Below, in pieces: positions 56,536 through 64,000 of a stretch of DNA of 64,000 bases. A model generated the notes under the pieces. That model worked only from the letters and a program-made list of their open reading frames with translations, did not search any database and had not been told where the DNA came from. This DNA is from Pseudomonas lurida. Its GTDB lineage: Bacteria > Pseudomonadota > Gammaproteobacteria > Pseudomonadales > Pseudomonadaceae. Position 1 is the first letter of the stretch. Each line of letters begins with the position of its first letter. Location: contig NZ_PDJB01000001.1 in assembly GCF_002563895.1 (NCBI RefSeq), positions 5,067,501 to 5,131,500 of the forward strand, in the 5' to 3' direction. Both the position numbers and the translations under genes were made by a program.

Positions 56536-56677
56536 GGGAACTCCTGAAGGCAGACGCAGGGACGGGAAGGAACGCTGCTTGGAAAAACGCAGCACTGGGC
56601 CGTCCCCTTTGCTAACCGGCAAAGCCTACCACAGTTGGGCCGCACGGCAGCCCGTGGGCGGGACAAATTGGCGGTTT

Positions 56678-57574
56678 TCAGCCTCGCGGGTGATGCTTGG
56701 CGTGCATATCCTGCAAGCGTGCGCGTGCCACATGGGTGTAGATCTGGGTTGTGGATAAGTCGCTGTGGCCGAGCAGCATTTGCACCACGCGCAAATCCGC
56801 CCCGTGGTTGAGCAAATGCGTGGCGAACGCATGGCGCAACGTGTGGGGCGACAGGGCCTTGCCGATCCCGGCGACCTTGGCTTGGTGCTTGATGCGGTGC
56901 CAGAAAGTCTGACGGGTCATCTGCTCGCCGCGCAGGCTGGGGAACAGCACATCACTAGGGCGCCCGCCCAGCAGCTCGCTGCGGGCATCGCGCATGTAGC
57001 GCTCGACCCACACAATGGCCTCTTCGCCCATGGGAACCAGCCGCTCCTTGCTGCCCTTGCCCATTACGCGCAACACACCCTGGCGCAGGTTCACTTGCTC
57101 CAGGGTCAGGCTGATCAGCTCGGTCACCCGCAGGCCACAGGCGTACAGCACTTCGAGCATGGCACGGTCGCGCTGGCCGATGGCTTCGCTGAGGTCGGGC
57201 GCAGCGAGCAAGGCCTCTACGTCGGCTTCCGACAGGGATTTTGGCAGTGGCCTGCCGAGTTGCGGCATGTCGACTTGCAGGGTGGGGTCGAGGGCGATCA
57301 GTTTTTCCCGCAACAGGTAGCGATAAAACCCACGCACGCCCGAGAGGAATCGCGCGGTGGAGCGCGGTTTGTAATGCTGCTCCAGGCGCCAGGCCAGGTG
57401 ATCGAGGATCAGCTCGCGACCGGCGTTGATCAGTTCGAGGTTTTTCTCCTGCAGCCAGCCATTGAACAGCGCCAGGTCACTGCGGTAAGCCTGGCGGGTG
57501 TTGTCCGACAGGCCTTTTTCCAGCCAGAGAGCGTCGAGGAAGCGGTCGATCAAGGGGTGGTCAATGGCGGGCAT
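56678..57574 (-). CDS. xerD: Site-specific tyrosine recombinase XerD
   Basis: A 298-aa recombinase that with XerC resolves chromosome dimers at dif. The N-terminal SAM-like domain (LEKGLSDNTRQAYRSDL) precedes the catalytic domain. Its residues are visible: Arg in YACGLRVTELISL, Lys in GKGSKERLVP, His and Arg in SPHTLRHAFATH, His in LLGHSDLSTTQ and the nucleophile Tyr in QIYTHVAR. The length is standard. Confidence 0.95.
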   Translation of the reverse strand: MPAIDHPLIDRFLDALWLEKGLSDNTRQAYRSDLALFNGWLQEKNLELINAGRELILDHLAWRLEQHYKPRSTARFLSGVRGFYRYLLREKLIALDPTLQVDMPQLGRPLPKSLSEADVEALLAAPDLSEAIGQRDRAMLEVLYACGLRVTELISLTLEQVNLRQGVLRVMGKGSKERLVPMGEEAIVWVERYMRDARSELLGGRPSDVLFPSLRGEQMTRQTFWHRIKHQAKVAGIGKALSPHTLRHAFATHLLNHGADLRVVQMLLGHSDLSTTQIYTHVARARLQDMHAKHHPRG

Positions 57575-57612
57575 GGGGGCTCAGGCTGATTACGTAATGT
57601 CTGGTAGATCCT

Positions 57613-57704
57613 ATCGCAGGCAAGTCAGCTCCACAGGGGTTTTGTGTCGGGCCATCCATGTGTAACCGACACCGATCAGATGTGGGAGCTGGCTTGCCTG
57701 CGAT
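57613..57704. repeat. REP-like doublet (class B)
   Basis: Arms ATCGCAGGCAAGTCAGCTCC and its near-complement GGGAGCTGGCTTGCCTGCGAT. It lies between xerD and the thioesterase. Confidence 0.85.
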
Positions 57705-57724
57705 GGCCGCGACTCGGTCTCAGG

Positions 57725-58138
57725 TCAGTCTACAAACCCAGGCAAAACTGGCACTGGACGCTTATCCGCATCAATCGCGACAAAACTGAACACGCCCTGG
57801 ATCGCCCTCTCGCGACCATCGGCACTCATGCTCTCGACGAACACTTCCACCTCGACCTTGAGGCTGGTGTTGCCGACCTTGATCACACGGCCGATCAGCT
57901 CAACGATGGAGCCAGCAGGGATCGCATGATTGAAATCGATACGGTCAGTAGACACCGTCACCAGCGGCAAGCGGCAGAAACGCGTGGCGGTGATGAACGA
58001 CACTTCATCCATCCACGCCAGGGCAGTGCCGCCGAACAGCGTGTTGTGGTGGTTGGTGGTCGGCGGGAACACGGCCTTGGTCACGTGGGTAACGGACAGT
58101 TCGGTGCGGCGCTGGATTTCTTCGAGGCGGGTGGTCAT
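57725..58138 (-). CDS. Acyl-CoA thioesterase, hotdog fold (YciA/BACH type)
   Basis: A 137-aa hotdog protein. VFPPTTNHHNTLFGGTALAWMDEVSFITATRF contains the conserved HNTLFGG and the catalytic Asp. VSTDRIDFNHAIPAGSIVELIGRVIKVG follows. The ATG at 58138 gives MTTRLEEIQ. It hydrolyses medium/long acyl-CoA in the family. It follows the rplS terminator. Confidence 0.88.
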   Translation of the reverse strand: MTTRLEEIQRRTELSVTHVTKAVFPPTTNHHNTLFGGTALAWMDEVSFITATRFCRLPLVTVSTDRIDFNHAIPAGSIVELIGRVIKVGNTSLKVEVEVFVESMSADGRERAIQGVFSFVAIDADKRPVPVLPGFVD

Positions 58139-58171
58139 GGACAAATACCGGGATGGACAAATTTCAGGCAC

Positions 58172-58199
58172 AAAAAAGCAGCCCGTAGGCTGCTTTTTT
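58172..58199 (-). terminator. Terminator of the rpsP-rimM-trmD-rplS operon
   Basis: A perfect 12-bp stem AAAAAAGCAGCC / GGCTGCTTTTTT with a CGTA loop and T-runs on both sides. Confidence 0.95.
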
Positions 58200-58218
58200 C
58201 TGCATCGGGAAGCTGGAC

Positions 58219-58569
58219 TTAAGCCAGTTTTTCCTTGATGCGAGCTGCTTTACCGGACAGGTCACGCAGGTAGTACAGCTTGGCTTTACGTACGTCACCG
58301 CGACGCTTGACGGCCATGCTGTCGATTTGCGGGCTGTAGGTCTGGAAAGTACGCTCTACGCCAACACCGTTGGAGATTTTACGAACAGTGAAAGCACTGT
58401 TCACACCACGGTTACGCTTGGCGATTACCACGCCTTCGAACGCTTGCAGACGCGAACGGTCGCCTTCCTTCACTTTCACCTGGACGACAATGGTGTCGCC
58501 TGGGGCAAAGGTAGGGATCTCTTTGGTCATCTGCTCTGCTTCGAGTGCAAGGATGATTTTGTTAGTCAT
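58219..58569 (-). CDS. rplS: 50S ribosomal protein L19
   Basis: A 116-aa ribosomal protein at the 30S-50S interface. [35 protein letters not shown] and [33 protein letters not shown] are diagnostic. Last gene of the rpsP operon. Confidence 0.97.
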
Positions 58570-58614
58570 GCTGTGCTCCTAAGGTAAGTCAATGGACCTA
58601 CCATCGATACGTTG

Positions 58615-59367
58615 TTAACTATCGTCCCGCGCGAGGATGTATTCCTCGAGCAGCTTCTTCTCTTCTCCAGAAAGCGAGCGGCTTTCCAGAAGATCGGCGC
58701 GTCGTTCATAGGTCCGACCAAGGGACTGCTGTAAACGCCAACGCCGGATGTGTGCGTGATTGCCACTTAGCAATACGTCGGGAACACGCTGATCCGCATA
58801 CACCTCCGGTCGGGTGTAGTGCGGGCAATCCAGCAAACCATCCGTGAAGGAATCTTCCTCCGCGGAGTCCGCATGCCCTAAAGCTCCAGGCAGCAGTCGT
58901 GTAACCGCATCTATCAGGACCATCGCCGGCAGCTCGCCGCCAGACAGGACATAGTCCCCAATCGACCACTCTTCATCGACATGAGCCTCAATAAAACGCT
59001 CGTCAATGCCTTCATAGCGACCGGCAATCAGGATCAGTGCCTCCTCATTCGCCAGTTCGCGTACCGCCGCCTGTTTCAGCTGACGGCCTTGAGGGGACAG
59101 GTAAATTACCTTCGCCTTCTCCCCGGCAGCAGCCTTGGCCTGAACCAACGCGTCTTCCAGGGGCTTGATCTTCATCACCATGCCCGGGCCACCGCCAAAT
59201 GGGCGATCGTCCACAGTGTGATGCCGATCCGTCGTGTAGTCTCGCGGGTTCCAACAGGTAAGCTGCAACAGCCCCTGTTTCACCGCCCGACTGGTGATGC
59301 CGTACTCGCTGATGGCGGAAAACATCTCGGGAAACAAACTGATCACTTCAATGCGCAAATTAGCCAC
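58615..59367 (-). CDS. trmD: tRNA (guanine-N1)-methyltransferase TrmD
   Basis: A 250-aa SPOUT methyltransferase making m1G37. [32 protein letters not shown], and the trefoil-knot [13 protein letters not shown] and [25 protein letters not shown] are conserved. The GTG at 59367, 2 nt after the rimM stop, is chosen over an N-terminally extended frame inside rimM. Confidence 0.95.
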   Translation of the reverse strand: MANLRIEVISLFPEMFSAISEYGITSRAVKQGLLQLTCWNPRDYTTDRHHTVDDRPFGGGPGMVMKIKPLEDALVQAKAAAGEKAKVIYLSPQGRQLKQAAVRELANEEALILIAGRYEGIDERFIEAHVDEEWSIGDYVLSGGELPAMVLIDAVTRLLPGALGHADSAEEDSFTDGLLDCPHYTRPEVYADQRVPDVLLSGNHAHIRRWRLQQSLGRTYERRADLLESRSLSGEEKKLLEEYILARDDS

Positions 59368-59369
59368 GC

Positions 59370-59906
59370 TTAGAAGTCCGCGTCCCATTCCACCTTCATC
59401 TCGCCCGCTGCCAGGTCGACGGCCAACACGCATTGCTCGGTATACGGCAACAGGCGTTCACGATCATCCAGGCTGCCAGCGCAAGGCTTGACCACCATTA
59501 CATCATTGGCGCCGGTTTCCAGAAGATGATCGATTTTCCCGAGCAGTTGCCCGAGTTGATCAATAACCTTCAGACCTTCCAGCTGGTACCAGTAGTACTC
59601 GCCGTCGGTCAATTCAGGGAACAGGTTGCGCGGCACGCAGATCTCATAACCGGCCAGAAGACGAGCTTCTTCACGATCATCAAGACCCTTGAGCTTTGCG
59701 ACCAGGAACTTATCGCTCCCGCGTCCACTGACCAGCTCGACCTGTTTCAGACTGCCTTCGCGCTTGAGCGTCCAGGTCTTGTACTGCAACAGGTTTTCAG
59801 TCGGATCAGTAAAGGAATACACCTTCACTTCGCCGCGAACGCCATGAACAGAGTAAATCTTGCCGATAACGATCAAATCATCAGCAACAGCTGGCGTCGC
59901 GTTCAT
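59370..59906 (-). CDS. rimM: Ribosome maturation factor RimM
   Basis: A 178-aa 30S maturation factor. The RimM barrel ([30 protein letters not shown]) precedes a PRC-type barrel ([37 protein letters not shown]). It starts 5 nt after the rpsP stop. Confidence 0.95.
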   Translation of the reverse strand: MNATPAVADDLIVIGKIYSVHGVRGEVKVYSFTDPTENLLQYKTWTLKREGSLKQVELVSGRGSDKFLVAKLKGLDDREEARLLAGYEICVPRNLFPELTDGEYYWYQLEGLKVIDQLGQLLGKIDHLLETGANDVMVVKPCAGSLDDRERLLPYTEQCVLAVDLAAGEMKVEWDADF

Positions 59907-59911
59907 ATTGC

Positions 59912-60163
59912 TCAGGCTGCGGCCTTAGCCGAGTCCTTCAACAGCTGAGCAACACGCTCAGATGGTTGTGCACCAACGCTCAGCCAGTAGGCTACGCGCT
60001 CTTGGTTCACGGACAGACGAACTTCTTGACCACGAGCGATCGGGTTGAAGAAGCCAACTTGTTCCTTGTGAGAGCCGTCACGTGGGTTGCGGCTGTCAGT
60101 TACGGTCAAGTGGTAAAACGGGCGCTTTTTGGAGCCGCCAAGGGCAAGACGGATTGTTAGCAT
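59912..60163 (-). CDS. rpsP: 30S ribosomal protein S16
   Basis: An 83-aa ribosomal protein. [30 protein letters not shown] and the family pattern [33 protein letters not shown] are clear. First gene of the four-gene operon, with a sigma-70-type promoter about 70 bp upstream. Confidence 0.97.
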   Translation of the reverse strand: MLTIRLALGGSKKRPFYHLTVTDSRNPRDGSHKEQVGFFNPIARGQEVRLSVNQERVAYWLSVGAQPSERVAQLLKDSAKAAA

Positions 60164-60235
60164 GTGAACATCGTTCCTGTAGTCGGTGCTGCAAATCTAA
60201 ATGCACAGCGGGCATAGGTGCCCGAAAGGCCGCAT

Positions 60236-60263
60236 ATTCTAAGGAATATCCGGACTTTTGCAA
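60236..60263 (-). promoter_or_regulatory. Promoter of the rpsP operon
   Basis: On the minus strand, TTGCAA (60263-60258), 16-bp spacer, TAGAAT (60241-60236). The transcript would have a leader of about 65 nt. Confidence 0.7.
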
Positions 60264-60365
60264 ATGTCTTTTTCTGGCGCCTATCGGCGTGCCATTCAGA
60301 TCTGCTATAGAGCCGTCGGTTAAAACGGCGAGTCAGCGCCCGCCAATCGCGGGTTTGCTGGAGAT

Positions 60366-60470
60366 CCCACATCCCTGTGGGTCGGAGCAAAAGCGAGCTT
60401 TTGCTCGAATTCTTGTGGCCTGTTTCGTGGATAGCACCCGCCATACGTGAGCAGCTATCCTCGAAACAGG
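60366..60470. other. Three stacked hairpins between ffh and rpsP
   Basis: Stems at 60366-60381 (CCCACA / TGTGGG), 60385-60406 (GAGCAAAAGC / GCTTTTGCTC) and 60419-60470. The last is a 17-bp stem with one mismatch and an 18-nt loop. No T-run follows on the minus strand. The 310-bp spacer holds no gene. Confidence 0.6.
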
Positions 60471-60473
60471 TCA

Positions 60474-61850
60474 CTACATTTTTGGCATGCCGCCGCCGGG
60501 CAACATACCGCCCATGCCGCGCATCATCTTGGCCATGCCGCCTTTGGCAGAGAATTTCTTCATCATCTTCTGCATCTGCTTGTGCTGCTTGATCAAGCGA
60601 CCGATGTCTTGCACCTGGGTGCCAGAACCCATGGCGATCCGACGTTTGCGCGAACCGCTGATCAGCTCAGGGTCGCGGCGCTCGGCCGGGGTCATGGAGT
60701 TGATGATGGCTTCCATCTGCTTGAACTGCTTCTCTGCCGCGCCCTGGGCATTGCCCATTTGCGCCAGGTTCACACCGCCGATATTCGGCAGCTTGTCCAT
60801 CAGGCCGCCAAGGCCACCCATGTTCTTCATCTGTTGCAGCTGGTCACGGAAGTCTTCGAGGTCGAAGCCCTTGCCCTTCTTCAGCTTCTTGGCCAGTTTG
60901 TCGGCCTTGTCCTTGTCGAGGGTCGCTTCGGCCTGTTCGATCAGGCTGAGTACGTCACCCATGCCGAGGATACGCGAGGCGATACGCTCAGGGTGGAACG
61001 GTTCGAGCGCTTCGCTCTTCTCGCCCATACCGATGAACTTGATCGGTTTGCCGGTGATTGCACGCACCGACAACGCAGCACCGCCACGGGCGTCGCCGTC
61101 GACCTTGGTGAGGATCACGCCGGTCAGCGGCAGTGCATCACCGAAGGCCTTGGCGGTGTTGGCCGCATCCTGGCCGGTCATCGCGTCGACCACGAACAGC
61201 GTCTCGACCGGGTTGATCGCGGCATGCAGCGCCTTGATCTCGCCCATCATCTCTTCGTCGATGTGCAGGCGACCGGCGGTATCGACGATGACCACGTCGA
61301 TGAATTTCAGCCTGGCTTCTTTAATAGCAGCGTTGGCGATGTCGACCGGCTTCTGGCTCAGGTCGGACGGGAAGAAGGTCACGCCCACTTCGCCCGCAAG
61401 CATTTCCAACTGCTTGATGGCTGCCGGACGGTAGACGTCGGCCGACACCACCATCACGGACTTTTTCTTGCGTTCTTTAAGGAAGCGCGCCAGCTTGCCG
61501 GCAGTGGTGGTTTTACCCGCACCCTGCAGACCGGCCATCAAGACGACGGCCGGTGGCACGGCGCTGAGGTTCAAGTCTTCGTTGGCCGCGCCCATCAGGC
61601 TTTCGAGTTCGGCCTGGACGATCTTCACAAAGGCCTGGCCCGGAGTCAGGCTGCGGGACACTTCGGTGCCGACCGCGCGCTCCTTGACCGAGTTGACGAA
61701 ATCCTTCACCACCGGCAAGGCCACGTCGGCTTCCAGCAACGCCATGCGCACTTCGCGCAGGGTGTCTTTAATATTGTCCTCGGTCAGCTTGGCCTTGCCG
61801 GTAACGTGGCGCAGCGTCTGCGAGAGACGGTCAGTCAAGTTTTCAAACAT
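60474..61850 (-). CDS. ffh: Signal recognition particle protein Ffh
   Basis: A 458-aa SRP54 GTPase delivering nascent membrane proteins with 4.5S RNA. The N domain is MFENLTDRLSQTLRHVTGKAKL. The G domain has P-loop GLQGAGKTTTAGKLA, VDTAGRLHIDEE, and ILTKVDGDARGGAALS. The Met-rich M domain ends GMGGMLPGGGMPKM. The length is standard. Confidence 0.97.
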   Translation of the reverse strand: MFENLTDRLSQTLRHVTGKAKLTEDNIKDTLREVRMALLEADVALPVVKDFVNSVKERAVGTEVSRSLTPGQAFVKIVQAELESLMGAANEDLNLSAVPPAVVLMAGLQGAGKTTTAGKLARFLKERKKKSVMVVSADVYRPAAIKQLEMLAGEVGVTFFPSDLSQKPVDIANAAIKEARLKFIDVVIVDTAGRLHIDEEMMGEIKALHAAINPVETLFVVDAMTGQDAANTAKAFGDALPLTGVILTKVDGDARGGAALSVRAITGKPIKFIGMGEKSEALEPFHPERIASRILGMGDVLSLIEQAEATLDKDKADKLAKKLKKGKGFDLEDFRDQLQQMKNMGGLGGLMDKLPNIGGVNLAQMGNAQGAAEKQFKQMEAIINSMTPAERRDPELISGSRKRRIAMGSGTQVQDIGRLIKQHKQMQKMMKKFSAKGGMAKMMRGMGGMLPGGGMPKM

Positions 61851-61974
61851 GCGCGATCCTTTCAGGCCCTATTCATCGAAATGCATTGGTAGACCGAGGT
61901 AATGGCAGCCCAGGCTGTGGTAAATCGCTATTAAAAACAGCGCTCGGCGAGCCTGCGGCGTGGGCAGGTCGCGG

Positions 61975-61980
61975 ATTATA
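61975..61980 (-). promoter_or_regulatory. Likely -10 box of the ffh promoter
   Basis: TATAAT on the minus strand, 125 bp before ffh. No convincing -35 is seen. The spacer 61851-62084 is the divergent ffh / cytochrome-assembly-like region. Confidence 0.35.
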
Positions 61981-62084
61981 GCGAAGACTGCCGCCATGCA
62001 CACCCGCTGTCTGGCCTGAGAGTCTTTCGTGTTACGCAGGGGTATGCCAAACTCAGCGCCTTTCGGGCCTGCTTAACAGGATTT

Positions 62085-62897
62085 ATGCTCCCTTTGTCAC
62101 CCAGTTTGCTACCCAGCCTCGCCGCCGCCATCTTGTATGCCGCTGCGACCCTCTATCAGGGCACTCGTCTGGCCCAAGGCGCCAAGGCCGACAAACGCCT
62201 GCTGGTAGGCCTTGGCGTCCTCGCCCTGCTGGCCCACGCTGCCAGCCTGTTCACGCATTTGATGACGCCGGTCGGCCTGGGCCTGGATTTTTTCAGCGCC
62301 GCCAGCCTGATTGCCGCCGCCGTCATCGCACTGACCCTGATGGCCTGCTACCGGATTCCCGTCGAGAACCTGCTGGTGCTGCTCTTCCCGCTGGGAATGC
62401 TGACGGTGCTGCTGGCGCAATTCGCGCCGACCGGCACCGTACAGGTGATTGACGAAGAGCCGGGCATCCTCGCGCACATCCTGCTGTCGATCCTCGCCTA
62501 CGGCATGTTCACCATCGCGGTGTTCCAAGCCTTGCTCCTGCTGCTGCAGGACCACCAGCTCAAGCACAAGCACCCGTCCGGGCTGATCAAGAACTTCCCA
62601 CCGCTGCAAACCATGGAAAGCCTGCTGTTCGGCTTCCTGTGGGCCGGCTGGACACTGCTGTCGCTGTCGCTGATCTCCGGCTGGCTGTTCGTCGAAAACC
62701 TCTTCGCCCAACACCTGGTGCACAAAACCCTGCTGGCGTGCCTGGCCTGGGTAGTGTTCAGTGTCTTGTTGTGGGGCCGTAACCGCCTCGGCTGGCGCGG
62801 GCACAAGGCGATTCGCTGGACCCTGGCCGGTTTCTGCCTGCTGATGCTGGCCTATTTCGGCAGCAAGCTGGTTCGCGAATACATCCTGCATATCTGA
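62085..62897 (+). CDS. CcsA/YpjD-type cytochrome c assembly family membrane protein
   Basis: A 270-aa inner-membrane protein with eight predicted helices. LYAAATLYQG begins the first helix. The conserved PGILAHILLSILAYGMFTIA and FLWAGWTLLSLSLISGW segments match the CcsA/CcmC heme-handling superfamily in its small YpjD-like branch. Divergent from ffh, a common Pseudomonas arrangement, with a CorC-type gene 12 nt downstream. A specific cytochrome role is not shown. Confidence 0.85.
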   Translation: MLPLSPSLLPSLAAAILYAAATLYQGTRLAQGAKADKRLLVGLGVLALLAHAASLFTHLMTPVGLGLDFFSAASLIAAAVIALTLMACYRIPVENLLVLLFPLGMLTVLLAQFAPTGTVQVIDEEPGILAHILLSILAYGMFTIAVFQALLLLLQDHQLKHKHPSGLIKNFPPLQTMESLLFGFLWAGWTLLSLSLISGWLFVENLFAQHLVHKTLLACLAWVVFSVLLWGRNRLGWRGHKAIRWTLAGFCLLMLAYFGSKLVREYILHI

Positions 62898-62909
62898 CGG
62901 GCAGCGATC

Positions 62910-64000
62910 ATGGATAACTTGCCCCTGGGGCCAATGCTAGCGGTAGTCGCCTTGCTGGTTTTGTGGGCGGCGCTGTTTACCGCCATCGAAGCCGCGCAAC
63001 AACATTTACTGGCCCTGCGCCCCGGTACACGCCAGGGCGACAAGGCTGCCGCCCGCCTGAACTTTCCACGCCACAGCCTGATCCTGTGCAACAGCTTGTG
63101 CCGCGCTGCGGTAGTGATCCTCTGCACGCTGCTGGCGATCTACGCCTGGGCACAGAATGGCCCATGGCTCGGCTGGCTGATCTCGTGTGCCCTGTTGCTG
63201 ATATTCGCCGACTACCTGCCACGCACCCTGGCCACTCGCTACCCACAAGCAGTGCTAGGCTTTGGCAATACGCTGTTGGGCGTACCGTTGAAAATCCTCT
63301 ACCCCCTGGCCTGGCTGCTCAATGGCATCAGCCTGTTGCTGCTCCGTCCGTTTGCGCGCAAGGCCGGCGTGGTGAAGAAAAGCGATGAACCGCTGCCCGA
63401 CCACGACGACGAGCCTGAACCCAATACCGACGAAGGCCGCACGCCACGCATGCCCGGTATCCACGCGCTGGACAACATCACCGTGAATGACATCCTGGTG
63501 CCGCGCAGTGAAGTGGACGGCATCAACCTGGATGACTCGATCGAGGACATCATCGAGCAACTGCGCACCTCCCCACGTACGCGCCTGCCGGTGTTCCACA
63601 GTGATATCAACCAGGTGCAGGCCGTGCTCAACACCCGGCAGATCCAGCACCTGCTGCCCGACGCCAGCCTGACCAAAGAGGCATTGCTCGCCGCCTGCCA
63701 CGAACCCTACTTCGTCCCGGAAAGCACGCCCCTGCAACTGCAACTGCTGAACTTCCACAAACAGCAGCGGCGCCTGGGCATGGTGGTGGACGAATACGGC
63801 GAAGTGCTTGGCATTGTCACGCTGGAAGATATTCTCGAAGAAATCGTCGGCGAATTCGAAAGCGAACAGAGCGCGGACAACCCGCACATCGAGGCCCAGC
63901 CCGATGGCCGCTACATCATCGACGGTGCCGCCTCGATCCGCGAACTGAACAAGAGCCTGAGCTGGCACCTGCCCAGCGACGGCCCCAAGACCCTCAACGG
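62910..64000 (+). CDS. HlyC/CorC family (CNNM + CBS) transporter, 3'-truncated by window end
   Basis: An open frame of 363 codons without a stop, running off the window. The first about 150 residues are a DUF21/CNNM membrane domain (VALLVLWAALFTAIEAAQQHLL, WLISCALLLIFADYLPRTLATRYP). A CBS pair follows (ITVNDILVPRSEVDGINLDDSIEDI, RLGMVVDEYGEVLGIVTLEDILEEIVGE). The beginning of the CorC_HlyC domain is at the end. The family handles Mg2+/Co2+ efflux or cation resistance. It starts 12 nt after the YpjD-like stop, so the two are likely an operon. Confidence 0.88.
   Translation, partial: MDNLPLGPMLAVVALLVLWAALFTAIEAAQQHLLALRPGTRQGDKAAARLNFPRHSLILCNSLCRAAVVILCTLLAIYAWAQNGPWLGWLISCALLLIFADYLPRTLATRYPQAVLGFGNTLLGVPLKILYPLAWLLNGISLLLLRPFARKAGVVKKSDEPLPDHDDEPEPNTDEGRTPRMPGIHALDNITVNDILVPRSEVDGINLDDSIEDIIEQLRTSPRTRLPVFHSDINQVQAVLNTRQIQHLLPDASLTKEALLAACHEPYFVPESTPLQLQLLNFHKQQRRLGMVVDEYGEVLGIVTLEDILEEIVGEFESEQSADNPHIEAQPDGRYIIDGAASIRELNKSLSWHLPSDGPKTLN

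Noticed and set aside
56678..57574. Tyrosine recombinase as a mobile-element integrase
   Set aside because: Full-length match to housekeeping XerD and the conserved xerD-dsbC order make it chromosomal.

Overview
The window looks like ordinary chromosomal core sequence of a Pseudomonas of the P. fluorescens / P. putida type. The evidence is high-GC coding sequence, Entner-Doudoroff genes with HexR-type operators, a ColRS system, an mprF-acvB pair, a MexVW-like pump, and many REP palindromes built on GTGGGAGCGGGCTTGC that are common in fluorescent pseudomonads. I see no prophage, transposase, CRISPR array or recognisable defence island.

Layout. 1-4.2 kb: an alpha-ketoglutarate-type permease, a flavin-reductase-like protein, a small orphan ORF, and a divergent ABM-monooxygenase / AraC-regulator pair. 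4.2-10.6 kb: glucose catabolism (gtrS, gltR, glk, edd leftward; gap rightward) with two exact TTGT-N7-ACAA HexR boxes in the edd-gap spacer. 10.7-16.4 kb: a Fur-boxed heme-uptake unit (FecI-type sigma, FecR-type anti-sigma, TonB receptor with signalling domain, heme oxygenase, DUF454 membrane protein). 16.5-23.1 kb: a chemoreceptor, a nitroreductase, and a di-heme protein / imelysin-like / DUF1513 operon. 23.2-27.4 kb: RND pump mexVW. 27.6-31.4 kb: colR-colS followed by a methyltransferase, an InaA/WapQ-type kinase and a 75-aa membrane protein, an envelope-maintenance unit. 31.6-36.2 kb: groESL, fxsA, a HugZ-family protein with its own Fur-like box, and a YdiY-type outer-membrane protein.

36.4-43 kb: an alkyltransferase-like DNA-repair protein (Trp in place of the active Cys), ampG, proS, a lipoprotein, dinB with a LexA box, and two initiator tRNA genes, each with its own promoter and terminator. 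43.3-52.4 kb: mprF-acvB (aminoacyl-phosphatidylglycerol synthesis and turnover), recJ, yaeQ, a CoA-transferase coupled to a periplasmic binding-protein-like gene, and DUF3509. 52.8-64 kb: thrC, hom, dsbC, xerD, a thioesterase, the rplS-trmD-rimM-rpsP operon, ffh, a divergent cytochrome-assembly-like gene, and a CorC/HlyC-type gene cut by the window end.

Two regulatory themes recur. Iron/heme: Fur-like boxes sit before the sigma factor, the heme receptor and the HugZ gene. Envelope: ColRS and its operon, MprF/AcvB, AmpG, MexVW and YdiY. The most interesting leads are regulatory or comparative rather than a wholly new system: the ColRS-linked small protein, the paired 11-bp repeats in front of the AraC gene, the imelysin-like protein lacking its signature His, and stacked hairpins before hom and between ffh and rpsP.
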